A DNA stretch of 64,000 nucleotides from a gamma proteobacterium SS-5 (GCA_009497875.2 CP032508.2:1364001-1428000); one strand, 5' to 3'. Positions 8,552 to 17,792 are shown, counted from the stretch's first letter. A program made the numbers and translations. Notes: generated by a model not told the origin, from the letters alone.

Positions 8552-9649
8552 ATGAGCTATCTGCAAAACCTGCTGGAAATCTGCCTGGAGGCCGCCCCCT
8601 GGCTGTTGCTGGGCTTTGTCGCCGCTGGCCTGATCAAGGCCTGGGTACCGGAGCACGCGCTGAACCGCTGGCTGGGTGGTCGCGGGCTTTGGCCGGTGAC
8701 CAAGGCGGCCTTGATTGGCGCGCCCTTGCCGCTGTGTTCCTGCGGGGTGCTGCCCGCCGCCCTGGGGTTGCGCCGGAGCGGGGCCTCCAAGGGCTCGACC
8801 CTATCCTTCATGATCGCCACACCGGAGACCGGGGTGGACTCCGTGGCCCTGTCCTACGTCATGCTTGGCCCATTGATGGCGCTGATCCGGCCCATTGCGG
8901 CGGTATTCAGCGCCATTGCCACCGGCCTGCTGGTCGGTTACCTGGATGAGCGGGAAAAACCCCAGCCCCACGCGGGCGCTGTCAGCGGGCCGGGGCTGAT
9001 GCCGCAGATACAGATAGGCGGTGCGGACAGTTGTGTCGGCGATGGCTGCTGCGCGCCCCCCAGCGGCAGTCAGCTGAGCGCCTGGCAGCGGACCCGCTTT
9101 GGTCTGCGCTACGCCCTGGTGGATATGCTTGATGATCTGCTCGTCTGGTTGCTGCTGGGCCTGGGACTGGCGGCCCTGATCCTGACCCTGGTGGAGCCCA
9201 TGGCCCTGGCCCAGTGGGGCAGTGGCTTGCCAGCCATGCTCCTTATGCTGCTGATCGGCATCCCCATGTACATCTGCGCCACCGCCTCCACCCCGGTGGC
9301 GGCGGCCATGCTGTTCGCCGGGGTATCGCCGGGTACCGCGCTGGTGTTCCTGCTGGCCGGCCCGGCCACCAATATCGCCACCATAGGGGTGCTCCACAAG
9401 GAGATGGGCTGGCGTAGCCTGTGGGCCTATCTGCTGGGCATCTCGGTCAGCAGTATCCTTCTGGGGCTGCTCACCGATCAGTTGGTGGCCGCCCAGGGCT
9501 GGGATATCCAGGGCCAGATCAGCGATGCAGGGGAATGGCTGCCGCCCTGGTTGGCACATGCCTCGGCCCTGATCCTGCTGGCGGCCTCGCTAAATCTGCT
9601 GTGGGCGCGTCTGCGCCAGCATCTGAATAGGCATCTTGATCGAGGATAA
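8552..9649 (+). CDS. SO_0444-type permease, probable heavy-metal (Cu/Zn) exporter
   Basis: A polytopic inner-membrane permease of the COG0701 family, 365 residues. The signature GAPLPLCSCGVLPAA, with its buried cysteines, is seen early, and there are about eight to ten hydrophobic segments. A central cytoplasmic loop (about 140-180) holds a Cys cluster, CVGDGCC, that could bind metal. The second half carries GIPMYICATASTPVAAA and LAGPATNIATIGVL, the repeat of the first-half motif. The start at 8552 has a good ribosome site (AGAGG, 5-6 nt away); an in-frame ATG 30 bases upstream lacks one. The CDF exporter follows after 2 bp, so the two form a metal-resistance operon. Confidence 0.85.
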   Translation: MSYLQNLLEICLEAAPWLLLGFVAAGLIKAWVPEHALNRWLGGRGLWPVTKAALIGAPLPLCSCGVLPAALGLRRSGASKGSTLSFMIATPETGVDSVALSYVMLGPLMALIRPIAAVFSAIATGLLVGYLDEREKPQPHAGAVSGPGLMPQIQIGGADSCVGDGCCAPPSGSQLSAWQRTRFGLRYALVDMLDDLLVWLLLGLGLAALILTLVEPMALAQWGSGLPAMLLMLLIGIPMYICATASTPVAAAMLFAGVSPGTALVFLLAGPATNIATIGVLHKEMGWRSLWAYLLGISVSSILLGLLTDQLVAAQGWDIQGQISDAGEWLPPWLAHASALILLAASLNLLWARLRQHLNRHLDRG

Positions 9650-9651
9650 AC

Positions 9652-10596
9652 ATGCATACAGAAACCCTGCATCACTGGCAGCACAGCCATGAATTCACCA
9701 GCCACAACAGCACCGGGGAGCGGCGCACCCGCTATGTGCTGGCCTTGACCGCCGTGACCATGCTGGTGGAGATCATCGCCGGCAGCCTGTTTGGCTCCAT
9801 GGCCCTGCTGGCCGATGGCTGGCACATGGGCACCCATGTAGCGGCCTTCATGATCACCCTGTTTGCCTACAGCTATGCCCGCAAACATGCCAGTGACCCG
9901 GCGTTTAGCTTTGGTACCGGCAAGGTCGGCGTGCTTGGCGGCTTCTCCAGCGCCATCGCCCTGGCCACCGTGGCCCTGGTGATGGTGGTGGAGTCGCTGA
10001 TGCGCCTGCTTGAACCCCAGGCCATAGTCTTCAATGCCGCCATCGGCGTGGCCCTGATCGGTCTGGCGGTGAATCTGGTCAGCGCCCTGCTGCTCAAGGA
10101 TCACCATCACCACCACCATCACGCAGATCACGCCGACCATGGCGGGCACCATGGGCACGAACATGACCACAATCTGCGTGCCGCCTATCTGCACGTACTG
10201 GCCGATGCCCTCACCTCGGTACTGGCCATTGTCGCCCTGCTGTCGGGCAAATATTTCGGCTGGAACTGGATGGATGCAGCCATGGGCATGGTCGGCGCGG
10301 CCATTATCCTGCATTGGTCCTTTGGCCTGCTGCGTCAGACCGGCCCCATACTGCTGGATGCCAGTATGCCAGAGGCCCAGCGCCTGGCGATTGTGCGCAG
10401 CATCGAGGGGGATAGCGACAACCGGGTTGCCGATCTGCACCTGTGGCGTCTGAGCGCCGATCACTATGCCGCCATCATCTCGGTGGTGAGCCATGAACCC
10501 CGGCCGGCCGAGCACTACAAGCAACTGCTGCGCCAGTACCACCAGCTCAAGCACATCAGTATCGAGGTACATGGCTGCGTTACAGAGGACAGATGA
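9652..10596 (+). CDS. dmeF: CDF-family divalent metal efflux transporter (DmeF-like)
   Basis: A 314-residue cation diffusion facilitator. Six hydrophobic segments are visible. The metal-site motif LLADGWHMGTHV lies in TM2 and HVLADALTSVLA in TM5, the HxxxD pattern of CDF proteins. Between TM4 and TM5 is a very His-rich loop (residues about 144-172) containing a run of seven histidines followed by HADHADHGGHHGHEHDH. DmeF-type proteins export Co2+/Ni2+, other CDFs Zn2+; specificity cannot be fixed from sequence. The short His-containing N-terminus (LHHWQHSHEF) is typical of DmeF. It lies 2 bp after the SO_0444-type permease. Confidence 0.87.
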   Translation: MHTETLHHWQHSHEFTSHNSTGERRTRYVLALTAVTMLVEIIAGSLFGSMALLADGWHMGTHVAAFMITLFAYSYARKHASDPAFSFGTGKVGVLGGFSSAIALATVALVMVVESLMRLLEPQAIVFNAAIGVALIGLAVNLVSALLLKDHHHHHHHADHADHGGHHGHEHDHNLRAAYLHVLADALTSVLAIVALLSGKYFGWNWMDAAMGMVGAAIILHWSFGLLRQTGPILLDASMPEAQRLAIVRSIEGDSDNRVADLHLWRLSADHYAAIISVVSHEPRPAEHYKQLLRQYHQLKHISIEVHGCVTEDR

Positions 10597-10680
10597 CAGA
10601 GGATAGATGCGCTTTATGCCAGGTTTATTGATCTGTCGCGTAGCGACGCAAGGTTCTGTCTTCAGACAGGGGACAGAGGA
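10583..10680. repeat. Two-hairpin intergenic element R2 between convergent genes
   Basis: It begins with CAGAGGACAGATGACAGAGG and ends with a GACAGAGGA-type arm. Inside is the perfect hairpin GTCGC-GTA-GCGAC. The related copy at 60581-60685 has this hairpin plus GGCGC-TTC-GCGCC. It overlaps the end of the CDF gene and lies before the stop of the gene on the opposite strand, so a bidirectional terminator role is plausible. Confidence 0.7.
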
Positions 10681-10704
10681 TAAAGAATAGGGTTGTTCGA
10701 TCCC

Positions 10705-11058
10705 CTACTCCTCCAGCGGGCTGAGTTGGGCCTGGCCTGTGCGGCGATCTATGCGCAGGCGCAGGGGGCATTGTTCTGCTGTGGTGGCCTGTTGCGGGGA
10801 GGGGTCGTCGGCGCAATTGCAGCCGGCGATGACGCCCTGAAACAACAGATTGAGGCGCAGCTCGGCCCGTTCGGGCTCCAAGGTCAGGCCTTGCAGCAGC
10901 ACCTGCAGGCTCTCATCCAGGGCCTGGCTGCCGTGACGCAGGGCAGCTTGCAGTAGATCTTGCAGTGGTGGTTGGTGGGCTGCGGATTGCAGCTCTGCTT
11001 GCAGGATGCGGGGCAGGTCAGGGTGCTCCAGGGCGGCCAGGGTATTGGGTAGTTTCAC
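10705..11058 (-). CDS. Hypothetical protein, 117 aa
   Basis: I do not recognise this family. It is a Leu/Gln-rich, mostly helical protein (MKLPNTLAALEHPDLPRI...) with two nearby cysteines (GCNCADD, about residue 79) and one more near residue 96. There is no signal peptide or membrane segment. Codon usage resembles the neighbours, which favours a real gene. It ends 24 bp from repeat R2 and is followed upstream, in the same direction, by another small coiled-coil protein 25 bp away, so the two may be co-transcribed. Confidence 0.6.
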   Translation of the reverse strand: MKLPNTLAALEHPDLPRILQAELQSAAHQPPLQDLLQAALRHGSQALDESLQVLLQGLTLEPERAELRLNLLFQGVIAGCNCADDPSPQQATTAEQCPLRLRIDRRTGQAQLSPLEE

Positions 11059-11083
11059 ACTGTGCTGGAATGGCCTGCGACGA

Positions 11084-11386
11084 TCAGAAAAAGTCGTCGA
11101 TCATCTGGCCTTTGTCGTTACCGGCGGCGTAGCCGGGTACCGAGGGGGCGTCGTTGTCACGGGCACGCATTTCCTGTTCCAGGGAGCGTATATCCAGCTT
11201 CAGACCTTGATTTTCTGAGCGCAGTTGTCGGTTGCTGTTTTCCAGCTGGTTGTTTTCATTGGATAGAGAGCGATTTTTGGCCGCAAGGGACTGCTCTCGG
11301 GCATTGAGCTGAGAGGACATTTCCCGACTGATGTCGGGCAGGGCATTGGACAGATCGACGTTGATTCTGCTCTGTGGCCCGTCCAC
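11084..11386 (-). CDS. Hypothetical coiled-coil protein, 100 aa
   Basis: A short hydrophilic protein. The middle (about 20-80) is a long predicted coiled coil with an Asn/Gln/Ser-rich heptad pattern (SNENNQLENSNRQLRSEN). A flexible tail ends in QMIDDFF. There is no signal peptide, membrane segment or recognisable domain. The N-terminus (MDGPQSRINVDLSNALPDI) is conserved-looking but unknown to me. It precedes the 117-aa hypothetical gene by 25 bp on the same strand. Confidence 0.6.
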   Translation of the reverse strand: MDGPQSRINVDLSNALPDISREMSSQLNAREQSLAAKNRSLSNENNQLENSNRQLRSENQGLKLDIRSLEQEMRARDNDAPSVPGYAAGNDKGQMIDDFF

Positions 11387-11524
11387 CTGATATTCTCCTC
11401 GGGCGACTGATTGGATTTTCAGTCTTAAGCATAGCCCTGAACCCCTTGTTTTTCAAGGCGCAGGCCCAGGGCGCGGCCCAGGGCCTCGGCTTTTGAGCCA
11501 GGCGCTGGGCCGCAGCCGGGGCTC

Positions 11525-12136
11525 CTAGCGACCTTGGAAGTGGCTGCGGAAGTACATTACCGCCGAGCTGTTGAAGGCAATGACGTCGAAGATCTTCCAG
11601 CCCTGCTCGCCCAGGTAGAAGCGGAATTTCATGTTTGTCGGTGGGCCGTTGCGGCGCAGCACCCGCAGGCCGACCTGGACCTCCTTGTTGCTCACCGGCC
11701 GGGCGTTGGTGATGAACAGGCGCGAGTCGGCGTAGCTGCCACCCAGGCCCTTGGCCAGGGCGGAGAGGAACAGGCGCTTGATCTCGCCCTGCATGGCGGA
11801 TTTTTCCTTGTCGGACAGGTCGGCATAGCGCTGGCCGGCGGCCCACTGGGCCATGTAGGCAAAGTCGAATAGGGGGCTGATCTCGGTTTCCAGAAACACC
11901 GCCATCTTCATCTCGTCGGCGGAGTCGTTTTGCGCCATGAAGGCGCGCAGACCGTCCACGGCGTTGCGCAGCAAGGCCCTCGGACCCTGTTGCCAGGGGG
12001 CCATCTGGCGGTGGTGCCGACCGGGACCGGGCTGCCAGCCGCTGGGCGCGGCACCGGGGTAGCCGGGGCCATAGGCCTGGCCGATGGCGGGCAGGCAGAG
12101 GCAGAGGGCGGTGAGGGCAATGAGGGTCTTCTTCAT
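11525..12136 (-). CDS. MlaC/Ttg2D-like periplasmic phospholipid-binding protein
   Basis: A 203-residue protein with a signal peptide (MKKTLIALTALCLCLPAIGQA). A Gly/Pro-rich stretch follows, then the MlaC fold: AVFLETEISPLFDFAYMAQWAAG, ALAKGLGGSYADSRLF and YLGEQGWKIFDVIAFN. MlaC carries phospholipids between outer- and inner-membrane Mla complexes. Here it is solitary, with no mlaEFDB or BolA gene nearby, so it may be a diverged paralog. The ATG at 12136 has AGGAG 7 nt upstream; the earlier in-frame ATG at 12142 has the same AGGAG only 1 nt away and is less likely. Confidence 0.8.
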   Translation of the reverse strand: MKKTLIALTALCLCLPAIGQAYGPGYPGAAPSGWQPGPGRHHRQMAPWQQGPRALLRNAVDGLRAFMAQNDSADEMKMAVFLETEISPLFDFAYMAQWAAGQRYADLSDKEKSAMQGEIKRLFLSALAKGLGGSYADSRLFITNARPVSNKEVQVGLRVLRRNGPPTNMKFRFYLGEQGWKIFDVIAFNSSAVMYFRSHFQGR

Positions 12137-12221
12137 GGACATGCTCCTGGTTTGGCGGATGGGTTGATCGTGCGGTTGGCAAGGCAACTGCAAGCCAGGC
12201 AAGACAAACCGCTGTGCTCGG

Positions 12222-12407
12222 CTAGTCTCGGTTTTGTTGCGCTACCAGCTCGGCACTGTCTGGGTCCTGGGCGGGGATGCGGTGGCCTTCGTCGAACCAC
12301 TCGCCCAGGTCAATCAGGCGACAGCGCTCACTGCAGAAGGGCCGCCAGGGTGAGTCCGGACCCCAGGCCACCGGGCTGGCGCAGTTGGGGCAGAGCACCT
12401 GCTTCAT
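12222..12407 (-). CDS. yacG: DNA gyrase inhibitor YacG (zinc ribbon)
   Basis: A 61-residue zinc-finger protein. It has the YacG pattern CPNC, then [17 protein letters not shown], giving the Cys4 zinc site and the conserved RLIDLG(E/K)W segment. YacG binds GyrB and blocks DNA binding by gyrase. The start codon overlaps the stop of zapD by 4 bp, so the two are translationally coupled, as in many gammaproteobacteria. Confidence 0.93.
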   Translation of the reverse strand: MKQVLCPNCASPVAWGPDSPWRPFCSERCRLIDLGEWFDEGHRIPAQDPDSAELVAQQNRD

Positions 12408-13165
12408 ATAATGGACAGCCCCAGCCGGAAGCCAAGATCGTCGGTGTGGGTGCTGATGCCCAGGCGCTCGGCATCCACCTGGCGGAAGCGGATACTCATG
12501 CGGTGCCGGTTGCCGCTGACCTCGGGGAATACGTTCAGCTCGGCGGCCAGTTCGACGCTCACCAGCTGGGTGGTGTGGCCGGGGTCAAAGCCCTGTTGAA
12601 AATAGCCCTGCTCGGCAAGCTCCTCACTGTATTCATAGCTGCCGCGATAGATGGACAGCAGCAGGCGGACGGTGTCGTTGATGCCGCTGAACTCGTCGAA
12701 CCAGCGCGTCAGGGTCTTGGTGCGTTGTTCGCCGTCCTTGCTCAGCCAGAGGTGGAACTGGGGCAGGTCAAAGGCGCAGGTGCCGCCGGGGATGGCGCTG
12801 CGCTGCATGATGGTCTTGAAGAAGTCGTCCTCGCGCAGCTCCAGGCCGATCTGTTTGCTGTGGCCAAGCAGCAGGGCCTGGGCCGAGGTGAGCTGTTCCA
12901 CGGTCTCTTGCAGGCGCTCCGGGTCCACCCCTGGGATGCGGTTAAGGCGCTTCATCGAGCCCAGATTGCGATCGATCTCCTTGAGCAGCTCGGATTTCAG
13001 ATCGGTGCGGCTGAACAGGTTGGCCGCCTCCACCAGACCGGCGATGGCGGCCTGGCTGTCCCAGGTCACCGGCGAGGGTAGGTAATGCAGGATACGGGCG
13101 AAGATATATTCCAGGCGCAGCAGAATACGGCTTCTTTCATTGAGGGGGTATTCAAAGCAGGCCAT
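12404..13165 (-). CDS. zapD: Cell division protein ZapD
   Basis: A 253-residue FtsZ-associated protein (formerly YacF) that bundles FtsZ filaments at the Z-ring. It is recognised by the N-terminal segment [19 protein letters not shown], by [17 protein letters not shown], and by the C-terminal beta domain containing [17 protein letters not shown]. Length is normal (E. coli 247). It lies between coaE (71 bp) and yacG (overlap), the conserved pilBCD-coaE-zapD-yacG order. Confidence 0.94.
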   Translation of the reverse strand: MACFEYPLNERSRILLRLEYIFARILHYLPSPVTWDSQAAIAGLVEAANLFSRTDLKSELLKEIDRNLGSMKRLNRIPGVDPERLQETVEQLTSAQALLLGHSKQIGLELREDDFFKTIMQRSAIPGGTCAFDLPQFHLWLSKDGEQRTKTLTRWFDEFSGINDTVRLLLSIYRGSYEYSEELAEQGYFQQGFDPGHTTQLVSVELAAELNVFPEVSGNRHRMSIRFRQVDAERLGISTHTDDLGFRLGLSII

Positions 13166-13236
13166 AGGGTTTGCGTGGGTGAGGGGGATACCGGCGTATT
13201 CTGTTACATATTCGGCGGTGATGCAAAGCAGGGCCG

Positions 13237-13893
13237 CTATTTTTCGGCCGCCGCCAGCCGCGCATAGCCGAGGTGCAGCTGCTCGACCCGGTGCGGCAGT
13301 TGCCGACGGTCGGCCTCGCTGGCGTTGGCCAGGATGTCATCGGCGATCCGGCGGCGTTGGTCAGGGTCGGCCTGGCTGGCGATCAGGGCGTCGGCCAGTT
13401 CCGCGCTGAGGCCATCACGCCGCATCAGGCGCTGTCGCTGCACCGGTTCAGGGCAGTCCACCAGCAGCACCCGGTCCACCTGATCCCGCTGGCCGGTCTC
13501 CTGCAGCAGGGGGATGACGAACAGCAGATAGGGCGCGGGCGGGGCTTGGCGGGCCTGCTCCTGCATGGCGGCGAGGATGCGCGGGTGCAGCAGGGCCTCC
13601 AGCTGGCGACGGCGCTGCGGGTTCTGAAAGATATGACGGCGCAGGGCGGCGCGGTCCAGCCGACCCTCATGGGTGAGAAAATCGTCTCCGAACAGCTCGA
13701 TGATGGCGGCCAGACCCGGTGTGCCGGGCTCCACCAGCTGGCGGGCCAGCACGTCGGCATCGATCACCGGCACCCCAAGCCCGGCGAACAGGGCGGAGAC
13801 GCTGGACTTGCCTGCCGCCACGCCGCCGGTCAGGCCGATGATCAAAGGCTCAGCCAAGGCCGGCGAACTGTAGGTAGTTGCGCGTGATCTCAT
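13237..13893 (-). CDS. coaE: Dephospho-CoA kinase
   Basis: Last step of CoA synthesis: phosphorylates dephospho-CoA. The P-loop GLTGGVAAGKSS lies near the N-terminus, with DADVLARQLVEPG and HPRILAAM as further family motifs. The ATG at 13893 overlaps pilD by 44 bp and gives about 12 extra residues. A TTG at 13857, overlapping the pilD stop, gives 206 residues, the usual length, but has no clear ribosome site. The true start is therefore uncertain. Function is secure. Confidence 0.93.
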   Translation of the reverse strand: MRSRATTYSSPALAEPLIIGLTGGVAAGKSSVSALFAGLGVPVIDADVLARQLVEPGTPGLAAIIELFGDDFLTHEGRLDRAALRRHIFQNPQRRRQLEALLHPRILAAMQEQARQAPPAPYLLFVIPLLQETGQRDQVDRVLLVDCPEPVQRQRLMRRDGLSAELADALIASQADPDQRRRIADDILANASEADRRQLPHRVEQLHLGYARLAAAEK

Positions 13894-14725
13894 CCCCCCA
13901 GAGCAGGGTCACCCAACCGGCGATGGCCAGGTAGGGGCCGAAGGGGATGGGGGTGCGGCGGTCATGCCCGCGCAGCAGGATCAGGCCGATGCCAAAGGCC
14001 GCGCCCACCACCGAGGACAGCAGGATGATGAGAAACACATCGGCCCAGCCGGCCCAGGCACCGAACAGGGCGAGCAGCTTGAAGTCGCCATAGCCCATGC
14101 CCTCCTTGCCGGTGAGCAACTTGAACAGCCAATAGAAGCTCCACAGGGACAGGTAGCCCACGGCGGCACCCAGGATGGCCTGCTCGGCACCGATAAACAG
14201 CCCAGGGATGGCCAGCAGCAGGCCCAGCCAGATAAAGGGCTGGGTGAGACTATCGGGCAGCAGCTGATGATCGATGTCGATCAGGCTCATGGCGATCAGC
14301 GCCCAGGTCAGCAGCAGCAGGGCGGCGGCCTGTAGGGTCGGCCCCAGCTGCCAGACCACCACCAGGGAGAGCAGGGCGCTGAGCCCCTCCACCAGGGGGT
14401 AACGCAGGCCGATGGGCTTGGCACAGGCGGAACAGCGGCCGCGCAGCAGCAGCCAGCCGAGCAGGGGAATGTTCTCCCACCAGCGGATGGCGTGATTGCA
14501 GTGCGGGCAGCGGGAGCCGGGTACCAGCAGGTTGTAGCGCGGTGGATCGGCCTCGGCGGGCAACTCCAACAGCTCGCGGCACTGCCCCTTCCAGTCCTGC
14601 TCCATCATCTGCGGCAGGCGGTGGATGACGACATTGAGGAAGCTGCCCACCAGCAGGGCCAGAAGCCCGGTGAGCAGATAGAGCAGCCAGGGCTCCTGGG
14701 TGATCAGTTGGACAAGCTCGGTCAT
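13850..14725 (-). CDS. pilD: Type IV prepilin leader peptidase/N-methyltransferase PilD
   Basis: An inner-membrane aspartic protease that cleaves type IV pilin and type II secretion pseudopilin leaders and methylates the new N-terminus. Seen: N-terminal membrane segment with GSFLNVVIHRLP, the zinc-binding cysteines CPHC and CSAC, and the two catalytic Asp motifs SLIDIDHQLLPD and GMGYGDFKLLA. It has 291 residues and about eight membrane spans. It should process the pilins encoded at 42.7-48.2 kb. It lies between pilC (100 bp, with an R2 remnant) and coaE (overlap). Confidence 0.95.
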   Translation of the reverse strand: MTELVQLITQEPWLLYLLTGLLALLVGSFLNVVIHRLPQMMEQDWKGQCRELLELPAEADPPRYNLLVPGSRCPHCNHAIRWWENIPLLGWLLLRGRCSACAKPIGLRYPLVEGLSALLSLVVVWQLGPTLQAAALLLLTWALIAMSLIDIDHQLLPDSLTQPFIWLGLLLAIPGLFIGAEQAILGAAVGYLSLWSFYWLFKLLTGKEGMGYGDFKLLALFGAWAGWADVFLIILLSSVVGAAFGIGLILLRGHDRRTPIPFGPYLAIAGWVTLLWGDEITRNYLQFAGLG

Positions 14726-14784
14726 GGGTTTCCGGGTTTACCGTGAAAGTCACAAAGCGAAAGGCGGGCCATGGGCTAATCCAA

Positions 14785-14825
14785 AGAAGACATGACGCTA
14801 AGCGTCCTCCGTCTTCTGTCCTCTG
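14785..14825. repeat. Partial R2 element between pilC and pilD
   Basis: A short AGAAGACATGACGCTAAGCG stretch followed by a TCTTCTGTCCTCTGT arm, which runs up to the pilC stop codon. It matches one half of the R2 family seen at 10583, 26496, 34018 and 60581. It sits inside the pilBCD cluster, so it could attenuate pilD expression. Confidence 0.6.
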
Positions 14826-16079
14826 TTAAACCACCGATGCCATCTTGAAGATGGGCAGGTACATGGCTACGATCAGGGTGCCGATAAGACCGCCGAGCAC
14901 CACCATGATCAGGGGTTCCATCAGGCTGCTGAGGGCATCCACGGCGTTGTCCACCTCTTCCTCGTAGAAGTCGGCCACCTTGGCCAGCATGGAGTCCAGG
15001 GAGCCGGACTCTTCACCGATGGCGATCATCTGCAGCATCATGTTGGGGAAGATGGGGAACTGCTTCATCGCCAGTTGCAGGGATTGGCCGGTGGCCACGT
15101 CGTCCTTGATCTTCATCACCGCATCGGTATAGACGATATTGCCGGTGGCACCGGCAACCGATTCCAGGGCCTCCACCAGGGGCACGCCGGCGGCAAACAT
15201 GGTGGAGAGGGTGCGGGCGTAGCGGGCCAGGGCGGCCTTGTTCAGAATCGGGCCTATGATGGGGATCTTCAGGGAGAAGCGGTCCATGCCCCGCTGCATA
15301 TTGATGGAACGCTTATAGAAATTGAGGAAGGCCCAGATGGCAAGGCCAATGCTGCCGAAGATCAGCCACCACTTTTCCTGCATGATGATGGACAGCTCGA
15401 TCACCCCCTTGGTCAGGCCGGGCAGCTCGGCACCGAAGCTGGAGAACAGCTCTTGGAACTGGGGGATAACAAAGATCAGGATCACCGCGGTGACGATCAC
15501 CGCCACCACCAGTACCGAGGCGGGGTAGAACATGGCCTTTTTGATCTTGCCCTTGAGGGATTCGGTCTTTTCCTTGTAGGTGGCGATCTTATCGAGGATG
15601 TTCTCTAGGATACCGGCCTGCTCGCCGGCATTGACCAGGTTGATGTAGAGGGTGTCGAAATACAGCGGGTGCTTGGCCAGGGAGCCGGTCAGGGAGGTGC
15701 CGCCCTCGATCTCCTGCTTGATGGTGAGCAGCAGCTCCTGCATGGCCGGGTTGTCATGGCCACGGCCGACGATATCGAAGGACTGCATCAGGGGCACGCC
15801 GGAGCTCATCATGGTGGCCAGCTGGCGGCTGAATACGGCTATGTCCTTGGGGGTGATCTTGGCGGAGCCGCCGAACAGGGGCTTGGCCTTCTTTCTCACC
15901 TTGACCGGGGTCACCCCCAGGCGGCGCAGCTCGGCCTTGACCATCTCCGGGGTATCGGCGCGGCTCTCCCCCTTGACCTTGTTGCCCTTTCGGTCCAGCC
16001 CCTGCCAGTCAAATACATTGGCTTGCGGCTTTTTGGTCTTGGCTTGCGCTTTGGCTCTGGCTTTGGTGATATTGGCCAT
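14826..16079 (-). CDS. pilC: Type IV pilus inner-membrane platform protein PilC
   Basis: A polytopic platform protein (GspF family) that couples the PilB/PilT ATPases to pilin insertion. It has 417 residues and two T2SS-F domains with motifs such as FSRQLATMMSSGVPLMQS (about 80-100) and YARTLSTMFAAGVPLVEAL (about 285-305). Hydrophobic segments are visible near 180, 225 and 385. The N-terminus is Lys/Ala-rich (MANITKARAKAQAKTKK). It lies 3 bp downstream of pilB. Confidence 0.96.
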   Translation of the reverse strand: MANITKARAKAQAKTKKPQANVFDWQGLDRKGNKVKGESRADTPEMVKAELRRLGVTPVKVRKKAKPLFGGSAKITPKDIAVFSRQLATMMSSGVPLMQSFDIVGRGHDNPAMQELLLTIKQEIEGGTSLTGSLAKHPLYFDTLYINLVNAGEQAGILENILDKIATYKEKTESLKGKIKKAMFYPASVLVVAVIVTAVILIFVIPQFQELFSSFGAELPGLTKGVIELSIIMQEKWWLIFGSIGLAIWAFLNFYKRSINMQRGMDRFSLKIPIIGPILNKAALARYARTLSTMFAAGVPLVEALESVAGATGNIVYTDAVMKIKDDVATGQSLQLAMKQFPIFPNMMLQMIAIGEESGSLDSMLAKVADFYEEEVDNAVDALSSLMEPLIMVVLGGLIGTLIVAMYLPIFKMASVV

Positions 16080-16082
16080 GGC

Positions 16083-17792
16083 TTAATCCTTGGTCACTCG
16101 GTTGACTTCTTCCAGACTGGTGAGACCCATGCGCACCTTGTTCAGCCCTGAGGCGCGCAGGTCGTTGATGCCTTCCTTGGCGGCCTGGGCGGCCAATTCA
16201 ATGGAGTTGCCCTCTTCCATGATGATGCGTTCCATCTCGCTGGAGATGGGCATGACCTGATAGATGCCCACCCGGCCCTTGTAGCCCTTGGTGCACTTGT
16301 CACAGCCATGGGCGCGGTAGATGGTCAGGTCATTGAGTTCGTCGTCGCGAAAGCCCTCTTTGATCAGGGCCTCATGGGGCACATCATCCACTACCTTGCA
16401 GTGCTTGCAGAGCCGCCGGGCAAGACGCTGCGCCATGATCAGATTGACCGCGCCGGCGATGTTATAGGGCGGTATGCCCATGTTGGCCAGACGGGTGAGG
16501 GTCTGAGGGGCGTCGTTGGTGTGCAGGGTGGAGAGTACCAGGTGACCGGTTTGGGCCGCCTTGATGGCGATGGAGGCGGTCTCCAGGTCGCGGATTTCGC
16601 CCACCATGACGATGTCCGGGTCCTGTCGCAGAAAGGCCTTGAGGGCCTCGGCGAAGGTCAGCCCCTGGGCGGGGTTGACGTTGACCTGATTGATGCCCAT
16701 GACCTGGATTTCTACCGGGTCCTCGGCGGTGGAGATGTTTACCGTGGGCTCGTTGAGGATGTTCAGACAGGTGTAGAGGGATACGGTCTTGCCGCTGCCG
16801 GTGGGGCCGGTGACCAGGATCATGCCATAGGGGTTTTTGATCGCCTCCATCAGGTCGTTCATCTGCTGTTCTTCAAAGCCCAGGGCCTCTATGCCCATCT
16901 GGGCGCTGGTGGGGTCGAGGATACGCAGACAGATCTTTTCCCCGTAGATGGTGGGGCAGGTGTTGACGCGGAAGTCGATGGAACGGGTCTTGGATAGGGT
17001 CAGCTTGATGCGGCCGTCCTGGGGCACGCGCTTCTCCGCAATGTTCATGCGCGACATGACCTTGATGCGCGAGGTGATGCGCGGGGCCATGGCGTTCGGT
17101 GGCTGGGCGTATTCGTGCAACATGCCGTCCTGGCGCAGGCGGATGCGATAGACCTTCTCGTAGGGTTCCAGGTGGATATCCGACGCGCCCTTGTTGATGG
17201 CGTCCACCAGCACCTTGTTGACGAAGCGCACTATGGGGGCATCGTCGATGCCGGAGTCGTCACCCTGCTCGGCCTGGGCCTCGGGATCGGCGAACTCCAG
17301 GTTGCCCAGGTCTTCGTCGATCATGTCGGTCATGCTGGTGTCGGCGGCGGCCAGGGCCTTTTCAATCGCCGGCAGCAGCTTTTCCACGTCCACCAGCACC
17401 GCCTCGGCGGTCAGCCCGGTGTGGAAGCGTACTTCATCCAGGGCTTGGTGTACGGTAGGGTCGGACAGGGCCAGAAACAGCTTGTTGCCGCGCTTGAACA
17501 GGGGCAGCACATGGTGCTTGCGCACCAGTTTCTCCGCCACCAGCTTGATTGGCATCAGTTCGCTGTCCATGGCGTCCAGGTCCAAAAGGGGTACGCCATA
17601 CTCCAGGGAGGCGATCAGGGCGATGTCCTGCCCCGAGGCCATCTTGTTTTCCACCAGATAGGAGACAAAGGGCACCCGTTTCTTGCGAGCGCCCTCGGCG
17701 GCCTCAAGGGCAGCCGTCTCGGTCAGGACCTTGTCCTGAACCAGGCGGCGCGCCAGGCCGGTCAGATTGACGGAAGCGGGGGTCGTGGCCAT
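16083..17792 (-). CDS. pilB: Type IV pilus extension ATPase PilB
   Basis: Cytoplasmic hexameric ATPase powering pilus extension, 569 residues. The N-terminal MshEN/GspE-N domain is followed by the ATPase core: Walker A GPTGSGKTVSLY, Asp box, Walker B MVGEIRDLETA and His box TLHTNDAPQ. A tetra-cysteine zinc motif (LCKHCK and CDKC) follows. The start MATTPASVNL at 17792, with AGAGAG upstream, fits PilB; the frame stays open 16 codons further up. It is first gene of pilB-pilC-pilD-coaE-zapD-yacG. Confidence 0.96.
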   Translation of the reverse strand: MATTPASVNLTGLARRLVQDKVLTETAALEAAEGARKKRVPFVSYLVENKMASGQDIALIASLEYGVPLLDLDAMDSELMPIKLVAEKLVRKHHVLPLFKRGNKLFLALSDPTVHQALDEVRFHTGLTAEAVLVDVEKLLPAIEKALAAADTSMTDMIDEDLGNLEFADPEAQAEQGDDSGIDDAPIVRFVNKVLVDAINKGASDIHLEPYEKVYRIRLRQDGMLHEYAQPPNAMAPRITSRIKVMSRMNIAEKRVPQDGRIKLTLSKTRSIDFRVNTCPTIYGEKICLRILDPTSAQMGIEALGFEEQQMNDLMEAIKNPYGMILVTGPTGSGKTVSLYTCLNILNEPTVNISTAEDPVEIQVMGINQVNVNPAQGLTFAEALKAFLRQDPDIVMVGEIRDLETASIAIKAAQTGHLVLSTLHTNDAPQTLTRLANMGIPPYNIAGAVNLIMAQRLARRLCKHCKVVDDVPHEALIKEGFRDDELNDLTIYRAHGCDKCTKGYKGRVGIYQVMPISSEMERIIMEEGNSIELAAQAAKEGINDLRASGLNKVRMGLTSLEEVNRVTKD

